Part shown: positions 18,811 through 27,323 of the stretch, one piece after another
Layout: each line of letters starts with the position of its first letter
Numbering within the stretch: position 1 is the first letter of the stretch
Assembly (NCBI GenBank): GCA_031431195.1
Contig: JANPCU010000385.1
Span: forward strand, 23,438-87,437
Origin: TH-plancto1 sp031431195
Lineage (GTDB): Bacteria > Planctomycetota > Planctomycetia > Planctomycetales > Planctomycetaceae
Reading direction: 5' to 3'
DNA length: 64,000 nucleotides
Notes under the pieces: model-generated
Told to the model about the DNA's origin: nothing
Databases searched by the model: none
Seen by the model: the letters and a program-made list of their open reading frames with translations, nothing else
Translations under genes and position numbers: made by a program

Positions 18811-20589
18811 CTATTCGGGATCCAGTTCCGATTCCGATTCCAGTACTGTGGGCTGGAGTTCAATCGTCTCCGTTGTCGAGGACTGTTTGTCGAGGATGAT
18901 CTGCGGAATGACTCCGTCGTGCGTTCTCAATTCTCGGATCATCTCATGCTTGAGCAGCGTCCCCATCGCCTTCTTGAGGTTCATTAAGGACAGGGAGTAG
19001 GTGAGTTTGGAACTCGCAAAATCCGATTCGGCTTTCGTGGCCTTGGACTGGGCTTCGAGCAGCGTGTTGAGGAAGAGGGGGCCACTCTGGTCTTCGCCGG
19101 GGAGTTTTTCCCAGCGGTTCCGCAGAGCACTGACCCGTTCAATCGCGGAAATCATCGACTGGTGCCGCAGATGCATTTCGGCATAGCTCGTCTCCACTTC
19201 ACGAACGGCAACTTCCGCTTCCAGACTCAGAGTGGCCATGGTCGTCGCAAGTTGATTCTGCATCTGGCGCAATTCAATCTCGCGACGGCTATAGCGACCG
19301 CGAGCCTGGCGGTTTCCGATCGGGATGTCGAACAGGAGCCCGGCTGTCGCGCTGGGACGACCGCTGGAGAACTGGTCGCCCAAGGCATCGGGAACGTTGT
19401 ACTGACCTTGAAGTCCCTCGGCATAGACTCCAAAGAGCGCGTTGAGTTGAGGGAGCAGTTCGTTCTTCGACATATTCAGGCGAATCCCAGCTGCGTGAAT
19501 CTGCTTGATGTTCTGCTGGATCTCGGGTCGTTGCGAAATGGCCGTCGTCTGGACGTCAGCCAGGACCAGCGGAAAGTAGTTTTGAGTCGGGATGTCCAGC
19601 GGGACAAACTCGGTCCCGGGTCTATCCAGGTTCGGATCGTTCACTAAGGCACGAATGCGTGCTTCTGAGTTTCTGACAGCAGCGGCGGCTCGAATCAGAT
19701 CCGATTTTCGTTCCGCGATGGCGGCATCCACCAAGACGGTCTGACTGCGGACGACATCCAGGTCTTCTCGGGCCTTCAGCGATTGCTGGACCTTGAGACC
19801 GTGTCGATAGAGATTCTGCTTCTGGAGGAGCAGGGATCGTTCCAGATGGAGAGTCCAATAGGCCCGAGTCACTTCAAGAAGGTGCGACTGTAATTGGCGA
19901 GCGAATTCATCCTGTGCGATGTTGGCGTCAATCTCTGACAACAGAATTAAACTCGTGTTGTAGGGCCGCCCAGCACCGTTCAATAAAGGCTGTGTAAAGT
20001 TCAAACTGATTCGAGCATTTCCCTGGTTTTCGGGAACCAGAAAGCGGGAGTTGTTATCCAGCGTTCCGAAGCCTTGCCGAAGCTCGACTGTACCGCCCGT
20101 TGTGGTCTGTTTGCGAAGTCCGACAGAGGTGTTCCACTCATTCTGATTCAGGCGATCGACCCCGGGGATGCCGGTATCCAGATTACTTCCGACGGGGTGA
20201 CTGGCAGACTCGAAACTGTGGTCGGCAAAAGCATGCCAATCAAATCGCCCTTGCGACTCCACAATCGCCGTTTCACGAATTAGTGGGATGTCACTGAAGA
20301 CTTTGACTTGGTGCGAGTACTGCAGCGTCGAGATCAGCAACTCGTCAAGAGTGATTGGGAGTGTTTCATTCGTGGGTGAGATGGCCCGCCCGACCTGCGG
20401 TTCCCACCAGGGTTCGGACAAGTCGATCTGGGTTGAGGACTGCTCGACTTCTTGATCGAGCAGACCCGTCGTCACCTGTGACCAAGCGGGCGATGCAGTC
20501 ACCGCCAGTATAACACCGCTGAGAATGGCCAGCAGGGTGGAGGAAATGGCAAAAGAGAACGGATTGATCACGAGGCGCTCCATCACCAA
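18811..20589 (-). CDS. TolC-like outer-membrane efflux protein
   Basis: This 592-residue protein has an N-terminal signal (FAISSTLLAILSGVILAVTA, cleavage near PAWSQ). The OEP-type helical barrel follows with two repeats (about 130-330 and 340-540): VELRQGFGTLDNNSRF, NFTQPLLNGAGRPYNTSLIL, LDIPIGNRQARGRYSRREIE and LTYSLSLMNLKKAMGTLL. It would form the outer-membrane channel and periplasmic tunnel. It is divergent from the adaptor gene across 313 bp, with the rest of the export cassette beyond. That arrangement supports it being the channel of this system. ATG at 20583 is an alternative start. Confidence 0.9.
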   Translation of the reverse strand: MVMERLVINPFSFAISSTLLAILSGVILAVTASPAWSQVTTGLLDQEVEQSSTQIDLSEPWWEPQVGRAISPTNETLPITLDELLISTLQYSHQVKVFSDIPLIRETAIVESQGRFDWHAFADHSFESASHPVGSNLDTGIPGVDRLNQNEWNTSVGLRKQTTTGGTVELRQGFGTLDNNSRFLVPENQGNARISLNFTQPLLNGAGRPYNTSLILLSEIDANIAQDEFARQLQSHLLEVTRAYWTLHLERSLLLQKQNLYRHGLKVQQSLKAREDLDVVRSQTVLVDAAIAERKSDLIRAAAAVRNSEARIRALVNDPNLDRPGTEFVPLDIPTQNYFPLVLADVQTTAISQRPEIQQNIKQIHAAGIRLNMSKNELLPQLNALFGVYAEGLQGQYNVPDALGDQFSSGRPSATAGLLFDIPIGNRQARGRYSRREIELRQMQNQLATTMATLSLEAEVAVREVETSYAEMHLRHQSMISAIERVSALRNRWEKLPGEDQSGPLFLNTLLEAQSKATKAESDFASSKLTYSLSLMNLKKAMGTLLKHEMIRELRTHDGVIPQIILDKQSSTTETIELQPTVLESESELDPE

Positions 20590-20902
20590 ACTGCAGCACG
20601 ATCCCTGTTCCCCAAATGGGGTTATCCGTTCTTCGGTCGATTGAATCGAAGGTAAACGGGTCAGTCCGGGAGAAGACGAATATCTGGCTGAATCATCAAC
20701 AACTTTCGCACTGTGCTTTTTTTATCGTTCGCAGCAGATGAGATTCCTGTACTCACTCGCCGGGTTACGCCGAGTTTCGAAGGTTGCCGGGCCTCTGACT
20801 GAGAATCTTGACGACCCGCAAAGTTGACCTTATCAGGTATTTTCCTTTGTCCTATGCTCTCGGGGAGTCAAAACGGATCAAGTTTTGTGGGAGAGAGCAG
20901 TC
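20590..20902. promoter_or_regulatory. Divergent control region of the export cassette
   Basis: These 313 bp between oppositely oriented TolC-like and adaptor genes contain no ORF. CCCCAAATGGGG (near 20610) is a short palindrome. TTGACC (near 20824) and TATGCT (near 20855) are promoter-like but too far apart to pair convincingly. Confidence 0.35.
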
Positions 20903-21787
20903 GTGAGTTCACTGGCAGCGGACAGAGAGGTGAGTCCCCGTTTCCGATACGGGATGACCGCCATCTGGAGTTTTCTCCTGATTCAGGGGGCCTCAGCTGG
21001 GGAGTCCGTCGAGGCGTTTACCGAACCGTATCGTACGGCGGTCATCATCCCCTCTCAGACGGGAACTCTGGAGACGCTGGACGCCAAAGTCGGACAACGA
21101 GTCGCGGCTGGCCAGTCCTTGGGGGCCCTCGATTGTGAGGTTCTACGAGTCCAAAGAAAGATCACCCTGGCCAAAGCCGAGGCGACTGGTGAACTGGAAG
21201 CCGCACAAGCGGAACTGAAAGTGAAGCAGAGTCTGTATGAGCGGTATCAGGCCCTCCGCCAAGAATCCAATGAAGCGTCAGAACTGGAGGTCGAGCGGAA
21301 GCGGGCCGACGTCGAGATTCAGCGAGCCAGGGTCCGGTCGGTCGAAGACAATCTATCCTTGCATCGCCTTGAAGGCGAACTCCTCGAAGCGCAAATCCGA
21401 CAACGGACTCTCGTCAGTCCGATCGACGGCGTTGTGGTCGCAGTGGATGCAGAACAAGGAGACTTCGTAGCACCGGGACAAGCGAAGTCCGTGGTCACAC
21501 TGGTTGATATCAAGCGACTGCGAGCGACCTTTCACCTTTCCGCTCGCGAGGCTGTCTCTCTCACAGCGGGTGACATTTTATCTCTGGAAGTCATCGATCA
21601 ATCCCAGCCCATCAGCGGTCAAGTGGAGTTCGTTTCACCCGTGACTGATGCTCGAACCGGAACCACTCAGGTCCGCGTGACCATCGAGAATAGTAGTTAT
21701 TCGGTTCGCAGTGGAACACGTTGCCGCTACCGCTCACGAACAGCTTCCGCAGCGGTGCTGAATCAGCCTGTCGATTCCCCAAAGTAA
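20903..21787 (+). CDS. Short periplasmic adaptor (membrane-fusion, HlyD/RND-MFP type)
   Basis: GTG 20903 is preferred because GGGAGAGAG stands about 7 bases upstream; TTG 20885 would add 6 residues. The 294-residue product has a signal-like segment (MTAIWSFLLIQGASAGE). A split biotinyl-lipoyl domain follows (SQTGTLETLDAKVGQRVAAG .. LVSPIDGVVVAVDAEQGDFV) around a roughly 100-residue coiled-coil hairpin (TLAKAEATGELEAAQAELK). A beta-barrel and an MP-type end complete it. It would link an inner-membrane component to the TolC-like channel encoded divergently. It is shorter than most MFPs. Confidence 0.85.
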   Translation: MSSLAADREVSPRFRYGMTAIWSFLLIQGASAGESVEAFTEPYRTAVIIPSQTGTLETLDAKVGQRVAAGQSLGALDCEVLRVQRKITLAKAEATGELEAAQAELKVKQSLYERYQALRQESNEASELEVERKRADVEIQRARVRSVEDNLSLHRLEGELLEAQIRQRTLVSPIDGVVVAVDAEQGDFVAPGQAKSVVTLVDIKRLRATFHLSAREAVSLTAGDILSLEVIDQSQPISGQVEFVSPVTDARTGTTQVRVTIENSSYSVRSGTRCRYRSRTASAAVLNQPVDSPK

Positions 21788-21880
21788 CGTAGATGGCCTG
21801 AACAATGAGTATAAACGCAGCTTCGAAAATCACTCCACGGAGCGGTCCGCGAATGAGAGCACAGTGATCGAGTACCGGCT

Positions 21881-22108
21881 TTAGAAGAAATGATGCCCGA
21901 CGGTTTGTTCTGTATAAGACTCGATGACGGCATTCTCGCACCCACGTGGGACGTAAGGTCCGCACCGTTCCCAGGGTTCCTGTTTGCAGGGCAGGGGAGT
22001 CTGACCACGCAACTTCCACACCGGATAACCGTTATCGAGACAGCAGTTGCAACAGCCTTGGAATGCCAAGCCAACGAGGAGTAGGAGTGCGAATCGTGTG
22101 GACTGCAT
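21881..22108 (-). CDS. Tiny Cys-rich lipoprotein
   Basis: This 75-residue protein has an N-terminal hydrophobic segment and lipobox (FALLLLVGLAFQGC). A short domain with seven Cys follows (CCNCC; LPCKQEPWERCG; PRGCEN), ending in His-His-Phe-Phe. AAGGAAGGA lies 7 bases before the ATG, which argues for a real gene. It is encoded antisense to its neighbours, inside the export cassette. It could be a metal-binding or disulfide-bonded envelope factor; no family is recognised. Confidence 0.6.
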   Translation of the reverse strand: MQSTRFALLLLVGLAFQGCCNCCLDNGYPVWKLRGQTPLPCKQEPWERCGPYVPRGCENAVIESYTEQTVGHHFF

Positions 22109-22332
22109 CACGGAATCCTTCCTTGGGAATCAACCGTTGAATCGGTTGCTTTGTCTTCGGTCCAACACTCTGCGCCGAACTACAGAACGCTTCCCGGTAG
22201 TCGTATTTCTTCCTAAGCCTGAGTGACGACGTGCTAGAATCCTTGCGAATCGCAAGACCGTTACACCTCCGACGAATGGTTGTCATAGAAACGGTGTCGA
22301 TCAGATCAACGACGGAAGTCGAATGACTCTCT

Positions 22333-24273
22333 GTGAAACCGAAATCCCCCTCCCAATCCCTGCCGCCTCGTGCTCCCAGTTCCCACTCGGACTCTCGGGG
22401 ACCGCATGAGTTGCGTGGACCGCTTGGGCCGTTGGAACCGTTCACCGAAACTCGCGAAGCCGTCGAAATCGGCGACCTGGATCTCAAGGCCCTGACACAA
22501 TCACTACTCACGAGCTTAGGGAACTGCCACAACCGTGAAGCGGCCCGGATCGTGCTGACTGGGGTGCTGCAGCAGTTGATGAATCCGTCAGCGATTCACC
22601 TGTGGCGTGTCACCCGCGAGGGGCAGGTCGCTTCGGTTCATGGCACGGACCTGACGCTGCCGCAGTCAGAGCTGGGGCGGCTCTGCCTGGCGGATGTGGT
22701 CCAAGCGGCTCAGACCCCGCAGACGTCGATCACCGAATTGGATCAACGTCGCAATCTGGTGGCGCTCTCCGTCCCGATCGGGCAGAGAGTCGCGACCCGC
22801 ACTCCCGCCGGTGATCCGCAGGAAGTGACCGAAGTCCTCTCCGTGGTCCTGCTGCTCGGGACCGAACCGTTGGAATCGTTCCTCGTCATTTTTCAACTGC
22901 TGTGCGGATATCTTTTGCATTGGGAAGCTCGAACCAGTGCCCAACAGTCCCATGAGCTGGCGCAGATCGACCAGTTCTTGCTGAAAACGATCGTGCAGAT
23001 GACCGAGTCTGGCTCCGGCCCGGCCGCAGCTCGCGTGTGCGTCGAAGAGTTGCGGAAGATCTTACCGACGGGGCTGATCGCGATCGGCCTGGGTGATGGC
23101 GAGTCCTGTCACCTGCTGGGGTTGTCGGGAGCTGCTGAGATCGACCGCCGGTCACCATTGTCGCAAGCGGTGCAAGCCGTACTTAAACATGCGAACAAGA
23201 GCGGGACGGTCAAGTCGTGGCTGTCTTCGAGCGAGCATCCCGTGGATGATCCACTCGCTGGTCTGAGTCGCCAGCACGGGGCCACTCACATTCTTTGCGG
23301 ACCGTTGCGAGAGGTCGATGACCGCGTGGTCGGCAGCTGGCTGATCGCCACCGAGGATTCGCTGGAACGGCAGCCGGTGGTCCGCAACGCTCTAGTGCGC
23401 GGTGAGCGCGCTATCACCCGAATTGTGACCCGTCGCGATCGCTGGGGAAGCGTGAAAGCGTCCGTGCAACCATCATGGCTGCGACGTTCGCTTCCCTGGC
23501 TGGTGCCAGTGGTGATCGGCGGGGCCTTGCTTCTGCCAGTCCCTTTTCGAGTCAGTTGTGACGCCCAAGTCCAACCCGTGCAACGCCGCGTGATCGCCGC
23601 TCCTTTCGCGGGAATCTTGCGCGAGGTGAATGCGGAAGCGGGCGACACCGTGCGAGCAGGCGATGTTCTCGCCCGGATGGATGACACCGAACTACGCTTA
23701 GAACATGCGGAACTTCAGGCGGATGTCGATCGCTTGATTCGCAGCCAGGATGTGAACCGCGCGGAAGGGAAAGAGGTCGAAGCGATTCTCGACGGGCATA
23801 AGCTCGCTCAAGCCAGCGCACGTCTGGCCCTGTTGAACTCGAGATTGAGTCATCTCCAACTCACCAGCCCGGTCAGCGGTGTGATCCTCAGCGAGGATCT
23901 CAAGCGAGCCGAGGGGATTCCGGTCCGCATCGGACAATCGCTGTTCGAGGTGGCCCCGCTCGACAAGATGCGGGTCGAGCTGCGCATTCCGGTGGACCAG
24001 ATCGACCAGATCGCGGTGGGACAGTCTGTCGAGATTGGACTGATCAGCCAGCCCGGCGGGCCGCTCCTGGCTCACGTCGAACGCTTACTTCCGAATGCCG
24101 AGACCGTGGATGGAGTCCATGTCTTTCTCGCCTTGGCCAGTCTGCCGGATCAGCATCTGGCATTGCGCCCCGGCGAGAATGGCCAAGCTCAGATCACCAT
24201 TGGCCAGAGGTCTCTGTGGTGGGTTCTGTTCCACCGTCCCTGGCAGAAGCTCCGCACTCAGTGGAGTTGGTAG
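22333..24273 (+). CDS. GAF-like sensor fused to HlyD-type adaptor
   Basis: This is a 646-residue protein starting at GTG. A Pro/Ser-rich leader is followed by GAF-like cytoplasmic modules (about 50-345; LTGVLQQLMNPSAIHLWRVT, LVALSVPIGQRV, THILCGPLREVDDRVVGSWL). One transmembrane helix comes next (about 378-398; SLPWLVPVVIGGALLLPVP). The periplasmic part has lipoyl halves (VIAAPFAGILREVNAEAGDT; LTSPVSGVILSEDL), a coiled coil and a beta-barrel. The order suggests an adaptor whose function is tuned by a cytoplasmic sensor. It is followed by the PqqD-M50 gene after a gap holding a repeat. Confidence 0.85.
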   Translation: MKPKSPSQSLPPRAPSSHSDSRGPHELRGPLGPLEPFTETREAVEIGDLDLKALTQSLLTSLGNCHNREAARIVLTGVLQQLMNPSAIHLWRVTREGQVASVHGTDLTLPQSELGRLCLADVVQAAQTPQTSITELDQRRNLVALSVPIGQRVATRTPAGDPQEVTEVLSVVLLLGTEPLESFLVIFQLLCGYLLHWEARTSAQQSHELAQIDQFLLKTIVQMTESGSGPAAARVCVEELRKILPTGLIAIGLGDGESCHLLGLSGAAEIDRRSPLSQAVQAVLKHANKSGTVKSWLSSSEHPVDDPLAGLSRQHGATHILCGPLREVDDRVVGSWLIATEDSLERQPVVRNALVRGERAITRIVTRRDRWGSVKASVQPSWLRRSLPWLVPVVIGGALLLPVPFRVSCDAQVQPVQRRVIAAPFAGILREVNAEAGDTVRAGDVLARMDDTELRLEHAELQADVDRLIRSQDVNRAEGKEVEAILDGHKLAQASARLALLNSRLSHLQLTSPVSGVILSEDLKRAEGIPVRIGQSLFEVAPLDKMRVELRIPVDQIDQIAVGQSVEIGLISQPGGPLLAHVERLLPNAETVDGVHVFLALASLPDQHLALRPGENGQAQITIGQRSLWWVLFHRPWQKLRTQWSW

Positions 24274-24318
24274 ATGCCTGCGCTAAGAGCTGCCTCGAGT
24301 TCGTGTTCAGCCAGGATG

Positions 24319-24410
24319 TTGGAACACTAATCACCGCTAATTCACACGAATCCGGAACAGAAATCACTCTGAATCGGATCAGTGAAGATGAGTGGAGATT
24401 AGTGTTCCAA
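24319..24410. repeat. Inverted repeat TTGGAACACTAATC
   Basis: TTGGAACACTAATC (24319) and its exact reverse complement GATTAGTGTTCCAA (24397) flank about 64 bp. The interior also contains diverged CACTAAT/GTGAAGAT units. It lies in the intergenic gap before the M50 gene, and the longer M50 reading frame from 24392 begins inside it. Confidence 0.7.
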
Positions 24411-24499
24411 CCTCTTCCCCCTGTCACTTGTTCGACCCAAGAACAATTCTGAAACTGCTCGATGAGCTGACTGAGTCGCGATTCGACCGCTGTTCCTCC

Positions 24500-26737
24500 A
24501 TGTCTATTCCAGCCCCACAAACCGTCCAGCCCCCATCGCCCGAGCCGCCAGCTGCCGCTCAGATGGCGGCGTGGATTCTGCGATTGCGGGAGGGTGTCGC
24601 GTTCCTCCGTCGGCCCAGCCGCGATGGCGGCGTTGTGTCAGAATTCGTCGTGGAAGATCAGACACGCGATAAGTTCTACCGCATTGGTCAACGCGAGTTT
24701 GCGATCCTTTCGCGGATCGATGGAAACGCATCGCTGGAGACAATCGTCTCTGAAGCCAGACGAGCGGAACCGGCTCTCGAACTGACGGATGAGCAGGTCC
24801 TGGAGATCGGTCGCTGGCTACTGACCACCGGGCTCGGGCATTTGACGGCCCATCCGACTCAGGGCGAAGCAGAGCGCGCGGAAGCACTTAGGCTGCGATC
24901 CCGGCTCAGTTGGCTGAACCCGCTCTCGATGAAGTTTACGCTGGGGAATCCCGACCGCTTTCTCGATGCCATGCTGCCGCTGACGCGGTGGCTGCTGGGT
25001 GGTGTGGGAGCTGTCCTCGGGGCCGTGATTGCTCTGATGGGAGCCATGGTCTTACTGACCGAGTGGGACCGGTTCACAGCCGAGATGCGTGGCATTCTCG
25101 GTCCCGATCGGTGGTGGCTGCTGCTGGTTGTCTGGCTCGGCCTGAAGGGGATTCACGAACTCGCTCACGGCCTCGTCTGTAAGAAGTATGGCGGGCATGT
25201 CCGAGAGTGGGGCGTGTTGTTCATTCTGTTCGCTCCGCTCGGAGCATGGGTCAACGTCACGAGCAGTTGGAAGTTCGCCTCGCGCTGGCAACGCATCCAT
25301 GTGGCTGCTGCCGGGATGTTATGCGAAGGGGTCCTGGCGGGGCTGGCTGCGATCGCCTGGAGCCACTGCGAACCGGGGATGCTCCGGCAGGCTCTGCAAA
25401 ACACTGTCATCTCGGCGAGCGTGATCACGGTTCTGTTTAACATGAATCCGCTCATGCGATTCGATGGATATTTTATTCTGTGTGAGTGGCTGCAGATCCC
25501 CAACCTGGCCGGGCACGGACAGCTCGCTGTCTCTCGTCAATGGCAGCGTGTCTTGCTCGGAGTGCACCGACCATCCACGGAACAGGGTCGCTTCGGTCGG
25601 CGTCTATTCATCGCTGCGTACGGCTGGGCTGCGCTCTATTGGCGAGTGTTGACCGGGCTGGGAATCTTGATCGCCTGCTCTGTTTTGCTGCATGGCTTCG
25701 GCTTCATGTTGGCGGTCAGCGGAGCGATTCTGAGCTATGCCTGGCCGTTGTTAAGAGCAGTGCAGCGACTGGCAGGGAATCCGGATATCCGCCCCCGTCC
25801 GCTGCGAGCAGCGTGGGGGCTCACAATGGCCGCTGGCTTGCTCGCTGCGCTGTTCACAGTGATTCCCTGGCCGGGGCAGCGTATCGCCCACGGCGTGATT
25901 GACTACTCACAACGAATCCCCATCCGGGCCGAAGCATCGGGTTTTGTGGAACGTGTCGAGGTGCAGGCGGGAGAGACTGTCAACGGCGGTGAGCTGTTGT
26001 TCTGCCTGCGTAACCCCGAGCTTCAATCAGAGATCACGATTCACGAGGCCCAGCTCGCCGAAGCGCAGCACCGCAGCCAATACTTCCTCGCGGAGGGAAC
26101 CATGTCCGCCTTTCACTCTGAGGAGGAGCGACTGGCTGCGATCCAGGAGCGACTCGACGAGTCGCGTCAGCGATTGGCGGGCCTCAGCATCAGCGCTCCC
26201 CAGGACGGTCGTGTTCTAGCCCGTGATCTCGATCCACTGGTCGGCCAATGGGTCGAACGCGGGACACTACTCTGTGAAATTGGTAGCGACGATGCCAAAG
26301 AAGTCCTCTATGCCGTGCCCCAACATGAAGTGACGAACTCGACGGCTCCCACGTCCGGCCCGGCGCTCTCCACGGCTCGGATGATTCCGTGTGGAGCAAG
26401 TGACCGCGAGGTGTCAGTGACGCTCAACGGATTCCGACCGACCGCCGAATGGGAGCCGCCGCATCCGGCCTTGTCTGCTCATCTGGGCGGACCGCTGCCT
26501 GTTCAGCCCATCAGTGATGGCAGTTCACAAACGCCAGGCTGGCAACTTCTCCGACCTCACCTGATTGGTCGCGCCGTGTTGACGCCGGAGCAATCTCTGC
26601 ACTTCTTCAGCGGCGAACGAGTCGCACTGACACTCTCGGGAGACTCCGAACCGTTCGGGAAGCATCTCTGGACAGCCACGACCGAGTGGGTCGAAGCGAA
26701 AGTTGAGAGCGCGTGGCAGATGTCCGAGATGAGGTAG
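24500..26737 (+). CDS. PqqD-like / M50 (site-2 protease-like) / lipoyl fusion membrane protein
   Basis: ATG 24500 is preferred over 24392, which would translate the repeat. The 745-residue product has a PqqD-like domain at about 40-125 (YRIGQREFAILSRIDGNASL). A multi-pass M50-type membrane domain follows, with the zinc-site motif HELAH near 218-222 and FNMNPLMRFDGYFILCEWLQ, the usual N-P-x4-D-G partner. After a final helix come lipoyl halves (IPIRAEASGFVERVEVQAGE .. AGLSISAPQDGRVLARDLDP). M50 proteins cut within membranes, and PqqD-like folds bind leader peptides. Together with the neighbouring adaptors this suggests an inner-membrane export and processing component. Confidence 0.88.
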   Translation: MSIPAPQTVQPPSPEPPAAAQMAAWILRLREGVAFLRRPSRDGGVVSEFVVEDQTRDKFYRIGQREFAILSRIDGNASLETIVSEARRAEPALELTDEQVLEIGRWLLTTGLGHLTAHPTQGEAERAEALRLRSRLSWLNPLSMKFTLGNPDRFLDAMLPLTRWLLGGVGAVLGAVIALMGAMVLLTEWDRFTAEMRGILGPDRWWLLLVVWLGLKGIHELAHGLVCKKYGGHVREWGVLFILFAPLGAWVNVTSSWKFASRWQRIHVAAAGMLCEGVLAGLAAIAWSHCEPGMLRQALQNTVISASVITVLFNMNPLMRFDGYFILCEWLQIPNLAGHGQLAVSRQWQRVLLGVHRPSTEQGRFGRRLFIAAYGWAALYWRVLTGLGILIACSVLLHGFGFMLAVSGAILSYAWPLLRAVQRLAGNPDIRPRPLRAAWGLTMAAGLLAALFTVIPWPGQRIAHGVIDYSQRIPIRAEASGFVERVEVQAGETVNGGELLFCLRNPELQSEITIHEAQLAEAQHRSQYFLAEGTMSAFHSEEERLAAIQERLDESRQRLAGLSISAPQDGRVLARDLDPLVGQWVERGTLLCEIGSDDAKEVLYAVPQHEVTNSTAPTSGPALSTARMIPCGASDREVSVTLNGFRPTAEWEPPHPALSAHLGGPLPVQPISDGSSQTPGWQLLRPHLIGRAVLTPEQSLHFFSGERVALTLSGDSEPFGKHLWTATTEWVEAKVESAWQMSEMR

Positions 26738-26754
26738 CGTCGCCGTGAGCAGTC

Positions 26755-26835
26755 TGCTATCAGCTATCAGCGGTCAGCCGTCAGCCGTCAGCCAGAAGAT
26801 TCTGCTTCAGCTTCTGGCTGACCGCTGACCGCCGA
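26755..26835. repeat. Intergenic inverted repeat (GGTCAGCC / GGCTGACC)
   Basis: AGCGGTCAGCCGTCAGCC then GTCAGCCAGAAG is followed by CTTCTGGCTGACCGCTGACC. The arms pair with slippage because GTCAGCC is tandemly repeated. It lies 17 bases after the M50 stop. Confidence 0.65.
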
Positions 26836-26944
26836 TCACCGGTTGTGACGAACACTCGGGCTGTTCCGATGGGAGAAACTGAGTGAACTCTCTCGGTTCC
26901 GAAAGCTCAAACTCTTCTCATCTACTTTTCAGGAGATGTCGATT

Positions 26945-27262
26945 GTGACAAAGGATTCATCCACACCACGGATTGACTACGCGGACCCGTGTGCCAAGTA
27001 CGCAGGTCACTTCATCGTCAGCACGACCCCTGATGAAGTGATGCTCGACTGTGCATCGGGGCTCATCCGGGATTCGGCGACAGGGGAACCCGTCATCCCG
27101 ATCCATACCCGGATCGCCCTGTCCTATGGGTCTGCGCAGCGTTTGATTCAGTTGCTTAAGCAAGCGGTGAACAGTCCCCCCGCCCGGGACGACCACTCAC
27201 CCTCCGCTCAAGCCGCCAAACAAAACGCTCAAGAGGCACGGCTGCCAAAGGTTCGGGAGTAA
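26945..27262 (+). CDS. DUF3467-like small protein
   Basis: AGGAG (26931-26935) directly abuts ATG 26936 but stands 9 bases before GTG 26945, so GTG is the likelier start. The 105-residue product has the DUF3467 pattern: a beta-rich start (YAGHFIVSTTPDEVMLDCAS) then IHTRIALSYGSAQRLIQLL, where family members have VHTRI..SP..AKRL. A polar tail ends it. It has no signal peptide, so it is cytoplasmic. Its place directly before the giant protein gene suggests a chaperone-like or targeting role; that is inference. Confidence 0.6.
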   Translation: MTKDSSTPRIDYADPCAKYAGHFIVSTTPDEVMLDCASGLIRDSATGEPVIPIHTRIALSYGSAQRLIQLLKQAVNSPPARDDHSPSAQAAKQNAQEARLPKVRE

Positions 27263-27323
27263 GCCGTAGCCCTTGGGTGCTGCTCCCGGTCCATTGCATC
27301 TTGGACTGTCTTGGAGCCGCACC

